From Pseudomonas sp. TH15 (GTDB taxonomy: Bacteria > Pseudomonadota > Gammaproteobacteria > Pseudomonadales > Pseudomonadaceae): 64,000 nt of DNA. Both the position numbers and the translations under genes were made by a program. Positions 1 through 8,465 of this stretch are shown one piece after another. The stretch's first letter is position 1. Each line of letters opens with the position of its first letter. The notes beneath the pieces were generated by a model that ran no database searches, was not told the origin of the DNA, and was given only the letters and a program-made list of their open reading frames with translations. Location: NCBI RefSeq assembly GCF_016651105.1, contig NZ_JAEKEL010000001.1, forward strand, positions 3,896,001 through 3,960,000, given 5' to 3'.

Positions 1-844
1 CTTTATAGGCTGGCAGCACGCCGACGGTTTTTTCCGTGGGTTTGAGCGCGAACACTGGCTCGCCCGGCGCAGCGTTGGCGGCAGGGTCCATCCACGCGGT
101 GATGCCGAGGCTGTTGTTGTAACGCATGGCAGATTGCGCGGCTTTGAGCATGTCGGCGGCGCTCGGCACCGGCATTTTCGAGGCCACACGGTCCCAACCG
201 GCGTCCACCAGGAAGCCATTGGGGCGGCCATCGGCGGTTTTGCCGATCGTGTCTTTCTCGGCATCCGGCAGGGTTTTCAGCAGCGCGGCATCAATGCCCG
301 CGCGCGCCAGCATCACATTGTTGGCCCACGCGGTGTGGTGGTCGCTGCCGGTGAACACCACCGGCACCGTGGCCCATTCGCCGCTGTTGAATTTCTTGTC
401 GAAGGCTTCTGCCTGCGCCCAGTAAGCCGAGCTCATGCCGGCCACGCTTAGTACATCGCCATGCTTGGCCTTGCCGTCGTCACGCCAGCCGCGCAGGCGT
501 TTTTCCAGTTCATCGAGGTCGACCATCTCGTCTTCCATGTTGGCCGAGACCATTTCCAGGCCACCGAAAATCGCGTGGGAATGGCTGTCGATCAGGCCGG
601 GCATCAGGGTCTTACCGCCGAGGTCGACGACTTTTGTGCCGGATTCAATCAAGGCTTTGATCTGCGCATCCGTGCCGACTTTCAGCACCTTGCCGTTTTC
701 CACCGCCAAGGCCTGCACCTGCGGTTGGGCGCGGTCAGCGGTGAAAATCTTGCCGTTGAGCAGCACCAGGTCGGTGGCTGCCATGGCTTCCATCGAGGCA
801 AAACTAACCGCGGCCACCAATAGATTCGGGAGGAATCTTTTCAT
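1..844 (-). CDS. Secreted amidohydrolase (YtcJ-type), partial, 3' end beyond window
   Basis: The gene starts with ATG at 844 and runs off the left edge, so only about 281 N-terminal residues are seen. Residues 1-22 look like a Sec signal peptide ending AMA, so the enzyme is probably periplasmic. A typical amidohydrolase start follows: NGKIFTADRA, then PGLIDSHSHA with the metal-binding HSH at about residues 88-90. The layout fits the YtcJ/metal-dependent amidohydrolase family (amidohydrolase 3), which hydrolyses C-N bonds of unknown substrates. It is divergent from the LysR gene starting at 948, with 103 bp between, so that regulator may control it. The substrate cannot be read from sequence. 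Confidence 0.85.
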   Translation of the reverse strand, partial: MKRFLPNLLVAAVSFASMEAMAATDLVLLNGKIFTADRAQPQVQALAVENGKVLKVGTDAQIKALIESGTKVVDLGGKTLMPGLIDSHSHAIFGGLEMVSANMEDEMVDLDELEKRLRGWRDDGKAKHGDVLSVAGMSSAYWAQAEAFDKKFNSGEWATVPVVFTGSDHHTAWANNVMLARAGIDAALLKTLPDAEKDTIGKTADGRPNGFLVDAGWDRVASKMPVPSAADMLKAAQSAMRYNNSLGITAWMDPAANAAPGEPVFALKPTEKTVGVLPAYK

Positions 845-947
845 TGAACATTTCCTTGTTATTGCGTCTGATGGCCAGATTAGTGGCTGCTCAGCCACAG
901 CAGAACGCCTCCCTCACGAAAAACGTTTTTGCCGGAATAGAAAAAGC

Positions 948-1880
948 ATGGACAAGTTGGGTGCATTAAAAATGTTCGTGGTCACCGCGCAGCTCGGTAG
1001 TTTCAGCCGCGCCGCCGAGCAATTGGGCAAGACTCCGTCGGCCCTGACCAAAGCGGTCAATCACCTCGAAGCCGAACTCGGCGCCCGGCTGTTCGAGCGC
1101 AGCACCCGGCGGATTCTGCTGACGGAAGTGGGGCGGCTTTACCTGGAAACTGCGCGTCAGGTGTTGCAGCGGTTGGAGGAGGCCGGCGAGGAAGTCGAGC
1201 AAATGCAGCATGGCTTGCGCGGCAGCCTGAAAATCACCGCGCCGCTGGCGTACGGACAGGCGTTTCTTGATCAAGTGTGTGGCGGTTTTCTCGAGCAATA
1301 CCCGCAGATCAACCTGCAAGTTGACCTGTGCGATGAGTTCGTCAATCTGCTGGAAAGCGGCTATGACCTGGCCCTGCGCGAAGGTCACGACAACTTGCCG
1401 GGGTTGATCGCCCGGGTCGTCGGCAGTAATCGCCTGGCGCTCTGCGGCAGCCCGGCCTATCTGGCGCGCAAGGGCTTGTCGGTCACGCCGCAAACCCTTG
1501 ATCAGCACGAATGGCTGTTGTATCGCCACCCGTTGCTCAGCCGCGAATTCTGGTGGGCCGAGCGTGACGGCCAGCGCTTGAGCCTGCCGCAACCGCAGTC
1601 GCCACGGTTGCGCAGTGACAATTACGACTTGCTGCTGGCCAATGCCCTGGCCGGGCGCGGCTTGCTGCACACGCCGTTGTGGAGCGCCGCGCCGTACATC
1701 GCTGACGGGCGGTTGGTGCGGCTGATGGCCGACTACAACATCGACCCTGACAGCTTTGGCTCGCACATCCTGGCGGTGTACCCGAGCCATCGGCGGGCGA
1801 CGGCCAAAGTGGTGGCGTTTATCGATTACATCGCGCAATTTCTGGCTGAGCTGGCGCCCCCTGTAGGAGCTGCCGAGTGA
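948..1880 (+). CDS. LysR-family transcriptional regulator
   Basis: A 310-residue protein. The start is ATG at 948, because LysR homology begins exactly there (MDKLGALKMFVVTAQLGSF); the frame stays open upstream but that part is non-homologous. The N-terminal winged helix-turn-helix (about residues 1-60, with SFSRAAEQLGKTPSALTKAV) is followed by a LysR substrate-binding domain (about 90-300) with the usual DLALREG segment. It is divergent from the amidohydrolase gene, the classic arrangement for control of a neighbouring operon. The last six residues before the stop (VGAAE and neighbours) are encoded by the left arm of a REP palindrome, so the native C-terminus may have been altered by REP insertion. 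Target and inducer are unknown. Confidence 0.9.
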   Translation: MDKLGALKMFVVTAQLGSFSRAAEQLGKTPSALTKAVNHLEAELGARLFERSTRRILLTEVGRLYLETARQVLQRLEEAGEEVEQMQHGLRGSLKITAPLAYGQAFLDQVCGGFLEQYPQINLQVDLCDEFVNLLESGYDLALREGHDNLPGLIARVVGSNRLALCGSPAYLARKGLSVTPQTLDQHEWLLYRHPLLSREFWWAERDGQRLSLPQPQSPRLRSDNYDLLLANALAGRGLLHTPLWSAAPYIADGRLVRLMADYNIDPDSFGSHILAVYPSHRRATAKVVAFIDYIAQFLAELAPPVGAAE

Positions 1881-1966
1881 AACGAGGCTGCGATCTTTTG
1901 ATGTTGTTTTTAAAGAGCAAGGTCAAAAGATCGCAGCCTCGTTTCTCTCGACAGCTCCTACCGGAT
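1863..1966. repeat. REPIN overlapping the lysR 3' end
   Basis: Two inverted REP copies of the GGCTGCGATCTTTTGA type (about 1886-1902 and 1925-1941) are flanked by GTAGGAGCTG..CAGCTCCTA arms and separated by an AT-rich loop. They form a long imperfect hairpin. The left arm contains the lysR stop codon. The element may act as a transcript end or mRNA stabiliser between lysR and lexA2. Confidence 0.85.
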
Positions 1967-1997
1967 TGACGGTTGTTGTCAGGAAAACCCGGAAAGA

Positions 1998-2009
1998 GTA
2001 CAAATGTAC
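1998..2009 (+). promoter_or_regulatory. LexA2-type operator (GTAC-N4-GTAC)
   Basis: The dyad GTACAAATGTAC lies directly on the 5' end of lexA2. The known Pseudomonas LexA2 operator is GTAC-N4-GTGC, so this is a near-perfect and more symmetric version. The box overlaps the first possible ATG (2004), so bound LexA2 would block both promoter clearance and the start region, giving autorepression of the whole imu operon. Binding itself is inference. Confidence 0.75.
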
Positions 2010-2621
2010 TCCATGACGACTCTCACTCCCCGCCGTACCGCCATCCTGACTTTTATCCGTGATCGAATCGCGGAGCACGGTCAGTCCCCGAGCCTCGCTG
2101 AAATCAGCGAGGCCTTTGGTTTTGCCTCTCGCAGCGTGGCGCGCAAGCATGTGCTGGCGCTGACCGAAGCCGGTTTTATCGAGGTCAACCCGCATCAGGC
2201 CCGGGGCATTCGTTTGCTCGGGCAACCGGCGCGGCCCGAGTTGCTGGACATCCCGGTGCTCGGTCGGGTGGCGGCGGGGGCGCCGATTGGCGCGGATGCC
2301 GAGGTACACAGCCGTTTGCTGTTCGACCCGTCGATCTTCTCCCGGGTACCGGACTACATGCTGCGGGTCCAGGGCGACTCGATGATCGAGGACGGCATTC
2401 TCGACGGCGATCTGGTGGGCGTGCATCGCAACCCGGAGGCGCTCAACGGCCAGATCGTGGTGGCGCGGCTCGACGGCGAAGTCACCATCAAACGCTTCGA
2501 ACGGATCGGCGACACGGTGCGGTTGCTGCCGCGCAACCCAGCCTATAAACCGATCATTGTCGAAGCCGATCAGGACCTGGCTATCGAAGGGGTGTTCTGC
2601 GGTCTGGTGAGGCAAGGGTGA
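2004..2621 (+). CDS. lexA2: LexA2 SOS repressor of the mutagenesis cassette
   Basis: A 205-residue LexA-family repressor. An N-terminal winged helix (about 5-70) is followed by an S24 self-cleaving domain with scissile Ala91-Gly92 (RVAAGAPIG), nucleophile Ser126 (GDSMIEDGILDGD) and Lys163 (VTIKRF). On DNA damage RecA would trigger cleavage and derepress the operon. Start ATG 2004 has a GGAAAGAG ribosome site at good distance; ATG 2013 (MTTLTPRR) is the alternative. The position directly ahead of imuA, not beside sulA, marks it as the second LexA of pseudomonads. It overlaps imuA by one base (TGATG). Confidence 0.95.
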   Translation: MYSMTTLTPRRTAILTFIRDRIAEHGQSPSLAEISEAFGFASRSVARKHVLALTEAGFIEVNPHQARGIRLLGQPARPELLDIPVLGRVAAGAPIGADAEVHSRLLFDPSIFSRVPDYMLRVQGDSMIEDGILDGDLVGVHRNPEALNGQIVVARLDGEVTIKRFERIGDTVRLLPRNPAYKPIIVEADQDLAIEGVFCGLVRQG

Positions 2622-3238
2622 TGGGCGCCGTCGTTGCGCTGGATACGCTGTTCAATGGCGGCCAGGTCTGGAAGGGCCGGCCTGCGCCCCCGGCCGTCAG
2701 CCCGCAACCCACCGGGCATGCCGCGCTGGATGCGGCGCTGCCGACCGGGGGCTGGCCGGAAGCGGCGTTGACCGAAATCCTGTTGGCCGGGCAGGGCGTC
2801 GGCGAGTTGCAACTGGTGTGGCCAGCGCTGGCGCGGTTGTCGGCGGCGGGCGAGCGCATCGTGCTGATCGCGCCGCCGTATGTGCCGTACCCTCAGGCCT
2901 GGCAGAACGCCGGGGTCGATCTGCGCCAGTTATCGATCATCCAGGCCCGCGAGCGCGATGCGCTGTGGGCGGCGGAGCAATGCCTGCGTTCCGGCAGTTG
3001 CGGCGCGGTGCTCTGTTGGCCACGCAAGGCCGATGACCGGGCGCTGCGGCGTTTGCAGGTGGCGGCGGAAACCGGCTCGACCCTGGCGTTTGCCTATCGC
3101 TCGATGGCCGAAGCAGTCAATCCTTCGCCGGCGGCCCTGCGCATTGCCATCGACGCCAAGCCTGCGCAGTTGCGGGTATTGAAGTGTCGGGGCGGACTGG
3201 CCCGTACGGCGCCGATTGCCTTTGCCATGGGACATTGA
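2621..3238 (+). CDS. imuA: ImuA, translesion mutasome accessory protein
   Basis: A 205-residue RecA/SulA-like protein that in other bacteria works with ImuB and DnaE2 in damage-induced mutagenesis. Family marks are the N-terminal HAALDAALPTGGWPEAALTE segment, which replaces a RecA P-loop region, and a RecA-like core (LVWPALARLSAAGERIVLIAPPYVPYPQAW). No intact Walker A motif is visible, as expected for the family. The start overlaps the lexA2 stop by one base; GTG at 2618 is an alternative. A seven-base gap separates it from imuB, so it is translated in one SOS-controlled operon. Confidence 0.93.
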   Translation: MGAVVALDTLFNGGQVWKGRPAPPAVSPQPTGHAALDAALPTGGWPEAALTEILLAGQGVGELQLVWPALARLSAAGERIVLIAPPYVPYPQAWQNAGVDLRQLSIIQARERDALWAAEQCLRSGSCGAVLCWPRKADDRALRRLQVAAETGSTLAFAYRSMAEAVNPSPAALRIAIDAKPAQLRVLKCRGGLARTAPIAFAMGH

Positions 3239-3245
3239 GGTTGCC

Positions 3246-4661
3246 ATGCGCTGGGTCTGCATTCTTTTTCCGCAACTGGCGCTGGACGCGGTCCTGCGTC
3301 AACGCCCCGATCCCGATGAGCCGTTGGCGCTGCTGACCGGCCCGGCCCAGCGCCGCGTGTTGCAAGCGGTCAATGGCCCGGCCCGGGCGCTCGGCTTGCG
3401 CCCCGGCCAATCCATGGCCGCCGCCCAAGCCTTGAGCAAAGGCTTTGTCACGGCTGAATACGATGCCGCCGAGATAGAACACTGGCAGCAGTTTCTCGCC
3501 GCTTGGGCCTATCGCTTCAGTTCCCAGGTCAGCGTGCATTACCCCCGCGCCGTGGTGTTTGAAATCGAATCGAGCCTGGGTCTGTTCGGTGCCTGGCCGC
3601 AGTTCGAAGCACGCTTGCGCACCGAACTCACCGAACTGGGCTTTCGCCACCGGATTGTCGCCGCACCCAACCCGGTGGCGGCGCGGGTGCTGGCCAACGT
3701 TTATGACGGCTTGGTGGTGCCGGACGATCAAGCCTTGCGCTATCACCTGGGGCAATTACCCGTGGACCGCATCGCCCTGGAGCCGACGGTGTCCACAGCG
3801 TTATCACGTATGGGCCTGCGCACCTTGAGCCAAGTGCAAGCGCTGCCTAGGCATACCCTGGCCCGGCGTTTCGAGGCTCAGGTGCTCAAGCATCTGGACG
3901 CGTTGCTCGGTTTGCGGCACCTGGCCCTGGCGTTCTACCTGCCGCCGGACCGCTTCGATGTGCGCATTGAGCTCAACTTCGATGTGCAGTCTCATCAGGC
4001 GCTGCTGTTTCCATTGCGCCGGCTGACGGGTGATCTGTCGGCGTTCCTCTGTGGCCGAGACAGCGGCGTGCAGCGTTTCGACTTGCACCTGGAACACGCC
4101 GGGTTGCCGGACACGCTGATCAAGGTCGGGCTGCTCAGCGCCGAGCGCGATCCGGCGATGCTCTTTGAACTGGCCCGTGGCCGACTGGAACAGGTGCAGG
4201 TCGAGGCCCCGGTACGCGGTTTTCGCCTGCGCGCCGAAGACCTGCCGAGTTTCGTGCCCCAACGCCAGGAACTGTTCGACGACCGTCCGCAGCAGTCCTT
4301 GCCCTGGGAGCAACTGCGCGAACGCCTGCGGGCACGGCTCGGCGATGAAGCGGTGCAGGGTTTGCGCTTTCAGGCCGATCACCGCCCCGAATGTGCATGG
4401 CAGACCACAGTCGACAATCAATTCTGCGGCGGGCTGCCGGGGGTGCAACGGCCGGGCTGGCTGCTGACCGAACCATTGGCGGTGCACGAAGGTTCGGCGC
4501 GCATCCTCATGGGCCCGGAACGCATCGAGTCCGGCTGGTGGGATGGCGCCGATGTGCGCCGCGATTATTACCTGATCCAGACCCGTGCCGGCCAACAGGG
4601 CTGGGCCTACCGAGTGGTGGGCGAGGGCGGCCCGTTGTGGCTGCAAGGCTGGTTTGCATGA
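3246..4661 (+). CDS. imuB: ImuB, catalytically dead Y-family polymerase-like protein
   Basis: A 471-residue Y-family (DinB-like) protein that acts as the hub of the ImuA-ImuB-DnaE2 mutasome. The catalytic acidic residues of true Y polymerases are absent: the N-terminal motif reads MRWVCILFPQLALD, and the usual SIDEA-type site is replaced by FEIESSLGLFG, so no polymerase activity is expected. A beta-clamp-binding motif QQSLPW sits at residues 349-354, matching the hub role. The start at ATG 3246 is chosen by homology; an in-frame ATG lies 30 bases upstream inside imuA. It overlaps dnaE2 by ATGA. Confidence 0.94.
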   Translation: MRWVCILFPQLALDAVLRQRPDPDEPLALLTGPAQRRVLQAVNGPARALGLRPGQSMAAAQALSKGFVTAEYDAAEIEHWQQFLAAWAYRFSSQVSVHYPRAVVFEIESSLGLFGAWPQFEARLRTELTELGFRHRIVAAPNPVAARVLANVYDGLVVPDDQALRYHLGQLPVDRIALEPTVSTALSRMGLRTLSQVQALPRHTLARRFEAQVLKHLDALLGLRHLALAFYLPPDRFDVRIELNFDVQSHQALLFPLRRLTGDLSAFLCGRDSGVQRFDLHLEHAGLPDTLIKVGLLSAERDPAMLFELARGRLEQVQVEAPVRGFRLRAEDLPSFVPQRQELFDDRPQQSLPWEQLRERLRARLGDEAVQGLRFQADHRPECAWQTTVDNQFCGGLPGVQRPGWLLTEPLAVHEGSARILMGPERIESGWWDGADVRRDYYLIQTRAGQQGWAYRVVGEGGPLWLQGWFA

Positions 4662-7600
4662 GCGTCGAGTATGCCGAACTGCATTGCCTGTCGAACTTCA
4701 GTTTCCAGCGTGGGGCGTCCAGTGCTCTGGAGTTGTTTCAACGGGCGAAGCAACAGGGTTATCAGGCGCTGGCGATCACTGATGAATGCACCTTGGCCGG
4801 CATCGTCCGCGCCTGGCAAGCGGCCAAGTCTGTGGAACTGCCGCTGATCATCGGCAGCGAAATACGCATCGAAGACGGGCCGAAACTGGTGCTGCTGGTG
4901 GAAAACCTCGAGGGCTATCAAACGTTGTGCCGGCTGATCACCCGCGCCCGGCGTCGCACGCAAAAAGGCCAGTACCAAGTGCTGCGCGAGGACTTCGACG
5001 AACCGCTGTCGGGCTTGTTGGTGCTGTGGGTGCCTGATTCGGTGGATCAGGTGCAAGAGGGCCGCTGGCTGAAGCAGACCTTCGGCGAGCAACTGTGGCT
5101 GGCGGTGCAATTGCATTGCGGGCAGGACGATCAGCGACGGTTGGCGGCGTTGTTGAGTCTGGCTGCTGAGCTGGGAATGACAGCGGTAGCGAGCGGCGAT
5201 GTGCACATGCACGCCCGTGGCCGGCGGGCATTGCAGGACACCATGACCGCGATCCGCCATCACCTGCCGGTGGCCGCCGCCGGGTTGCGCCTGCACCCCA
5301 ATGGCGAGCGGCATCTGCGCAGCCTCGAAGTGTTGCGTGAACTGTATCCGGCGGCCTTGCTGGAAGAGTCGGTGAATCTGGCCCGGCGCTGCACTTTCGA
5401 CCTCGGCCAGTTGCGTTATCAATACCCTCGGGAGCTGGTGCCGGAAGGTCAAACAGCGACTTCCTGGCTGCGTCATTTGACCGAAGAAGGTATCCAGTGG
5501 CGCTGGGAAAAAGCGCCGAAAGCCGAAGTGCTGATTCAGATCGATAAGGAACTGGAGCTGATCGCCGAGTTGGGCTACGAAAGCTATTTTCTGACGGTGC
5601 ATGACATCGTGCGCTTCGCCCGCGAGCAAAAAATTCTCTGCCAGGGGCGGGGTTCGGCGGCCAACTCGGCGGTGTGTTATGCCTTGGGGATCACGGAAAT
5701 CGATCCGGATCGCACCACGCTGCTGTTCGAACGCTTTCTCTCCAAGGAGCGCAACGAGCCTCCAGACATCGACGTGGATTTCGAGCACGAACGCCGCGAA
5801 GAAGTCTTGCAGTACGTGTTTAAGCGCTATGGTCGCACCCGCGCCGCACTGACGGCGGTGGTCAGCACTTACCATGCGGCCGGCGCGGTGCGCGATGTGG
5901 CCAAGGCGTTGGGCCTGCCGCCGGATCAGGTCAATGCGCTGGCCGATTGCTGTGGCCACTGGAGTGACAAGACCCCGCCGGTCGAGCGCCTGCTTGAAGG
6001 CGGCTTTGACCCCGAGAGCCCGGTGTTGCATCGGGTCTTGAGCCTGACCGGGCAGTTGATCGGCTTCCCCCGGCACCTGTCCCAACACCCTGGCGGTTTC
6101 GTGATTTCCGAGCAGCCGCTGGACAGCCTGGTGCCGGTGGAAAACGCCGCCATGGCCGAGCGCACGATCATCCAGTGGGACAAGGACGACCTAGACGCGG
6201 TCGGCTTGCTCAAGGTCGATATCCTTGCGCTGGGCATGCTCAGCGCGATTCGCCGATGTTTCGATCTGCTGCGCCGTCACCGCAACCTTGACCTGAGCCT
6301 GGCGACGATTCCGTCCGAAGACGCGCCGACCTACGAAATGATTGGCCGTGCGGACACCATCGGTGTGTTCCAGATCGAGTCCCGGGCGCAGATGTCGATG
6401 TTGCCCCGGCTCAAACCGGTGAATTTCTATGACCTGGTGATCGAGGTGGCGATTGTCCGTCCGGGGCCGATTCAGGGCGGCATGGTGCATCCGTACCTGC
6501 GCCGTCGAAACAAGGAAGAACCCGAGGTCTATCCCTCCCCGGAACTGGAAACCGTGCTCAAGCGCACCCTTGGCGTGCCGCTGTTCCAAGAGCAGGTGAT
6601 GCAGATCGCCATCGTCGCCGCCGACTACAGCCCCGGCGAGGCCGATCAGTTGCGCCGTTCCATGGCGGCCTGGAAACGTCACGGCGGGCTGGAACCGCAC
6701 AAGGAGCGTCTGGCCGCCGGGATGAAGAAAAACGGTTACACAGCAGAATTCGCCGCGCAGATCTTCGAGCAGATCAAAGGCTTCGGCAGCTACGGTTTCC
6801 CCGAATCCCACGCCGCCAGTTTCGCCTTGCTGACTTACGCCAGTTGCTGGCTCAAATGCCACGAACCGGCAGCCTTCGCCTGTGCGCTGATCAACAGTTG
6901 GCCGATGGGCTTCTACAGCCCGGACCAGATTCTGCAGGACGCCCGCCGGCATCATTTGCAGATTCGCCCGGTGGACGTGCGCGCCAGCGATTGGGATTGC
7001 AGCCTGGAACCGATCACCGGGGCGCAACCGGCGATCCGCATGGGCTTGCGGATGATCAAGGGGTTTCGCGAAGACGATGCCCGACGCATCGAGGGCGCAC
7101 GGTCGAGGGGTGTATTTACCGACATCGCCGATCTGGGCGAACGGGCGCAACTCGATGCCCGCGCCCAGGAACAATTGGCCGATGCCGGCGCCTTGCGCGG
7201 TTTGGCCGGTGACCGCCATCGGGCGCGCTGGGAGGTGGCGGGCGTGCAGAAACAACTCGGGTTGTTCGCCGGGTTGCCGCGTCAGGAAGAGCCCGAGGTG
7301 TCGCTGCCCAAACCCACCGTGGGCGAAGACCTGCAGGCCGATTACGCGGCGGTTGGCACCACCCTCGGCCCGCATCCGCTGGCGTTATTGCGCGCCGAGT
7401 TGAAGGCCCGGCGTTGCCGCAGCTCGAAGGAATTGCTCGACGTCGAGCATGGCCGGCCCGTCAGCGTCGCCGGACTGGTGACCGGCCGCCAACGACCGGG
7501 CACCGCCAGCGGCGTGACTTTCGTCACCCTTGAGGACGAGTTTGGCAATGTCAACGTGGTGGTCTGGCGCGACCTGGCCGAACGGCAGCGCCAGGTGTTG

Positions 7601-7735
7601 GTGGGTTCGCAATTGCTCAAGGTCGATGGCCGTTGGGAGCGGGAAGGTGAGGTGCGGCACCTGATTGCCGGACGGCTGAGCGACCTGAGCCCGTTGCTCG
7701 ACGGCATCAGCGTGCGCAGCCGGGATTTCCATTAG
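4658..7735 (+). CDS. dnaE2: Error-prone DNA polymerase III alpha DnaE2
   Basis: A 1025-residue C-family polymerase, the normal length for DnaE2. The N-terminal PHP domain (about 1-280, ELHCLSNFSFQRGAS and VASGDVHMHARGRRALQDT) is followed by the polymerase core with GRGSAANSAVCYALGIT and the catalytic acidic motif PPDIDVDFEHERREE, then an OB-fold near the C-terminus (GLVTGRQRPGTASGVTFVTL). It performs translesion synthesis after DNA damage with ImuA and ImuB. It starts in an ATGA overlap with imuB, showing translational coupling, and is the last gene of the LexA2-controlled operon. The 3' flank is a REPIN array. Confidence 0.97.
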   Translation: MSVEYAELHCLSNFSFQRGASSALELFQRAKQQGYQALAITDECTLAGIVRAWQAAKSVELPLIIGSEIRIEDGPKLVLLVENLEGYQTLCRLITRARRRTQKGQYQVLREDFDEPLSGLLVLWVPDSVDQVQEGRWLKQTFGEQLWLAVQLHCGQDDQRRLAALLSLAAELGMTAVASGDVHMHARGRRALQDTMTAIRHHLPVAAAGLRLHPNGERHLRSLEVLRELYPAALLEESVNLARRCTFDLGQLRYQYPRELVPEGQTATSWLRHLTEEGIQWRWEKAPKAEVLIQIDKELELIAELGYESYFLTVHDIVRFAREQKILCQGRGSAANSAVCYALGITEIDPDRTTLLFERFLSKERNEPPDIDVDFEHERREEVLQYVFKRYGRTRAALTAVVSTYHAAGAVRDVAKALGLPPDQVNALADCCGHWSDKTPPVERLLEGGFDPESPVLHRVLSLTGQLIGFPRHLSQHPGGFVISEQPLDSLVPVENAAMAERTIIQWDKDDLDAVGLLKVDILALGMLSAIRRCFDLLRRHRNLDLSLATIPSEDAPTYEMIGRADTIGVFQIESRAQMSMLPRLKPVNFYDLVIEVAIVRPGPIQGGMVHPYLRRRNKEEPEVYPSPELETVLKRTLGVPLFQEQVMQIAIVAADYSPGEADQLRRSMAAWKRHGGLEPHKERLAAGMKKNGYTAEFAAQIFEQIKGFGSYGFPESHAASFALLTYASCWLKCHEPAAFACALINSWPMGFYSPDQILQDARRHHLQIRPVDVRASDWDCSLEPITGAQPAIRMGLRMIKGFREDDARRIEGARSRGVFTDIADLGERAQLDARAQEQLADAGALRGLAGDRHRARWEVAGVQKQLGLFAGLPRQEEPEVSLPKPTVGEDLQADYAAVGTTLGPHPLALLRAELKARRCRSSKELLDVEHGRPVSVAGLVTGRQRPGTASGVTFVTLEDEFGNVNVVVWRDLAERQRQVLVGSQLLKVDGRWEREGEVRHLIAGRLSDLSPLLDGISVRSRDFH

Positions 7736-7814
7736 CGCACTCCGATCGTCTCCACGCTCTGCGTGGTAACACCTCCCGTGGCTGCATACCTACGCAGAGC
7801 GTATGAATGATCAT

Positions 7815-8331
7815 CCTGTAGGAGCTGAGCTTGCTCGCGAAAGCGGTCTGTCGGTTAGGAATAGTTACCTGACACAGCGCTTTCGCGGGCAAGCCTTGCT
7901 CCTACAAGATGGGCGTCGATCGTTCCCACGCAGAATGTGTGAATGATCATCCTGTAGGAGCTGAGCTTGCTCGCGAAAGCGGTCTGTCGGTTAGGAATGA
8001 GTTGCCTGACAAAGCGCCTTCGCGGGCAAGCCTTGCTCCTACAAGGTGGGCGTCGATCGTTCCCACGCAGAATGTGTGAATGATCGTCCTGTAGGAGCTG
8101 AGCTTGCTCGCGAAAGCGGTCTGTCGGTCAAGAATGAGTTGCCTGACACCGCGCCTTCGCGGGCAAGCCTTGCTCCTACAAGGTGGGCGTCAGTCAGCCC
8201 TGATCGTTCCCACGCAGAATGTGTGAATGATCATCCTGTAGGAGCTGAGCTTGCTCGCGAAAGCGGTCTGTCGGTTAGGAATGAGTTGCCTGACACAGCG
8301 CTTTCGCGGGCAAGCCTTGCTCCTACAAAGG
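7815..8331. repeat. Tandem array of four REPINs
   Basis: Four copies of a REPIN of about 90 bp start at 7815, 7951, 8088 and 8235. Each has a TGTAGGAGCTGAGCTTGCTCGCGAAAGCGG arm, a short TCGGTTAGGAATGAGTTGCCTGA loop and a GCGCTTTCGCGGGCAAGCCTTGCTCCTACA arm (arms given with small variants). Units are joined by a nearly identical linker (TCGTTCCCACGCAGAATGTG then TGAATGATCATCC), so the 136-147 bp REPIN-plus-linker unit was duplicated as a whole. No gene is seen between 7736 and 8465; the remainder holds a degenerate linker copy (7740-7814) and the promoter of the next operon. Confidence 0.92.
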
Positions 8332-8369
8332 TTGGTCAATGATATGGCGTCAAAAATTATTTAACGCTG

Positions 8370-8398
8370 TTCGACATAGTGGCACTTTGTCATAATGC
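8370..8398 (+). promoter_or_regulatory. Candidate sigma-70 promoter of the lipoprotein operon
   Basis: TTCGAC (8370-8375), a 17-base spacer and TAATGC (8393-8398) sit about 70 bases before the GTG start at 8466, in an AT-richer stretch just after the REPIN array. This is a pattern call only; no operator is evident. Confidence 0.45.
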
Positions 8399-8465
8399 CG
8401 CCCCTTTTCCGCTCCCCACCACGTTGCCGTGCCGGGATACCCCTGTTTTTCAGAAGGAATGCACA

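Noticed and set aside
4607..6088. Long minus-strand open frame inside dnaE2
   Set aside because: Antisense shadow of the high-GC dnaE2 frame; composition is Gln/His/Arg-rich and matches no family. Similar shadows in imuB, the receptors, uvrA2 and yejA were dropped for the same reason.
7740..8342. Open frames running through the REPIN array (for example 8046-8342)
   Set aside because: They translate the repeat itself (repeated NELPDTA and ELARESGLSV segments) and have no ribosome site; artefacts of GC-rich repeats.
8380..8398. TGGCAC at 8380 as sigma-54 -24 element
   Set aside because: The matching -12 TTGC element is not at the required spacing; a sigma-70 reading fits better.
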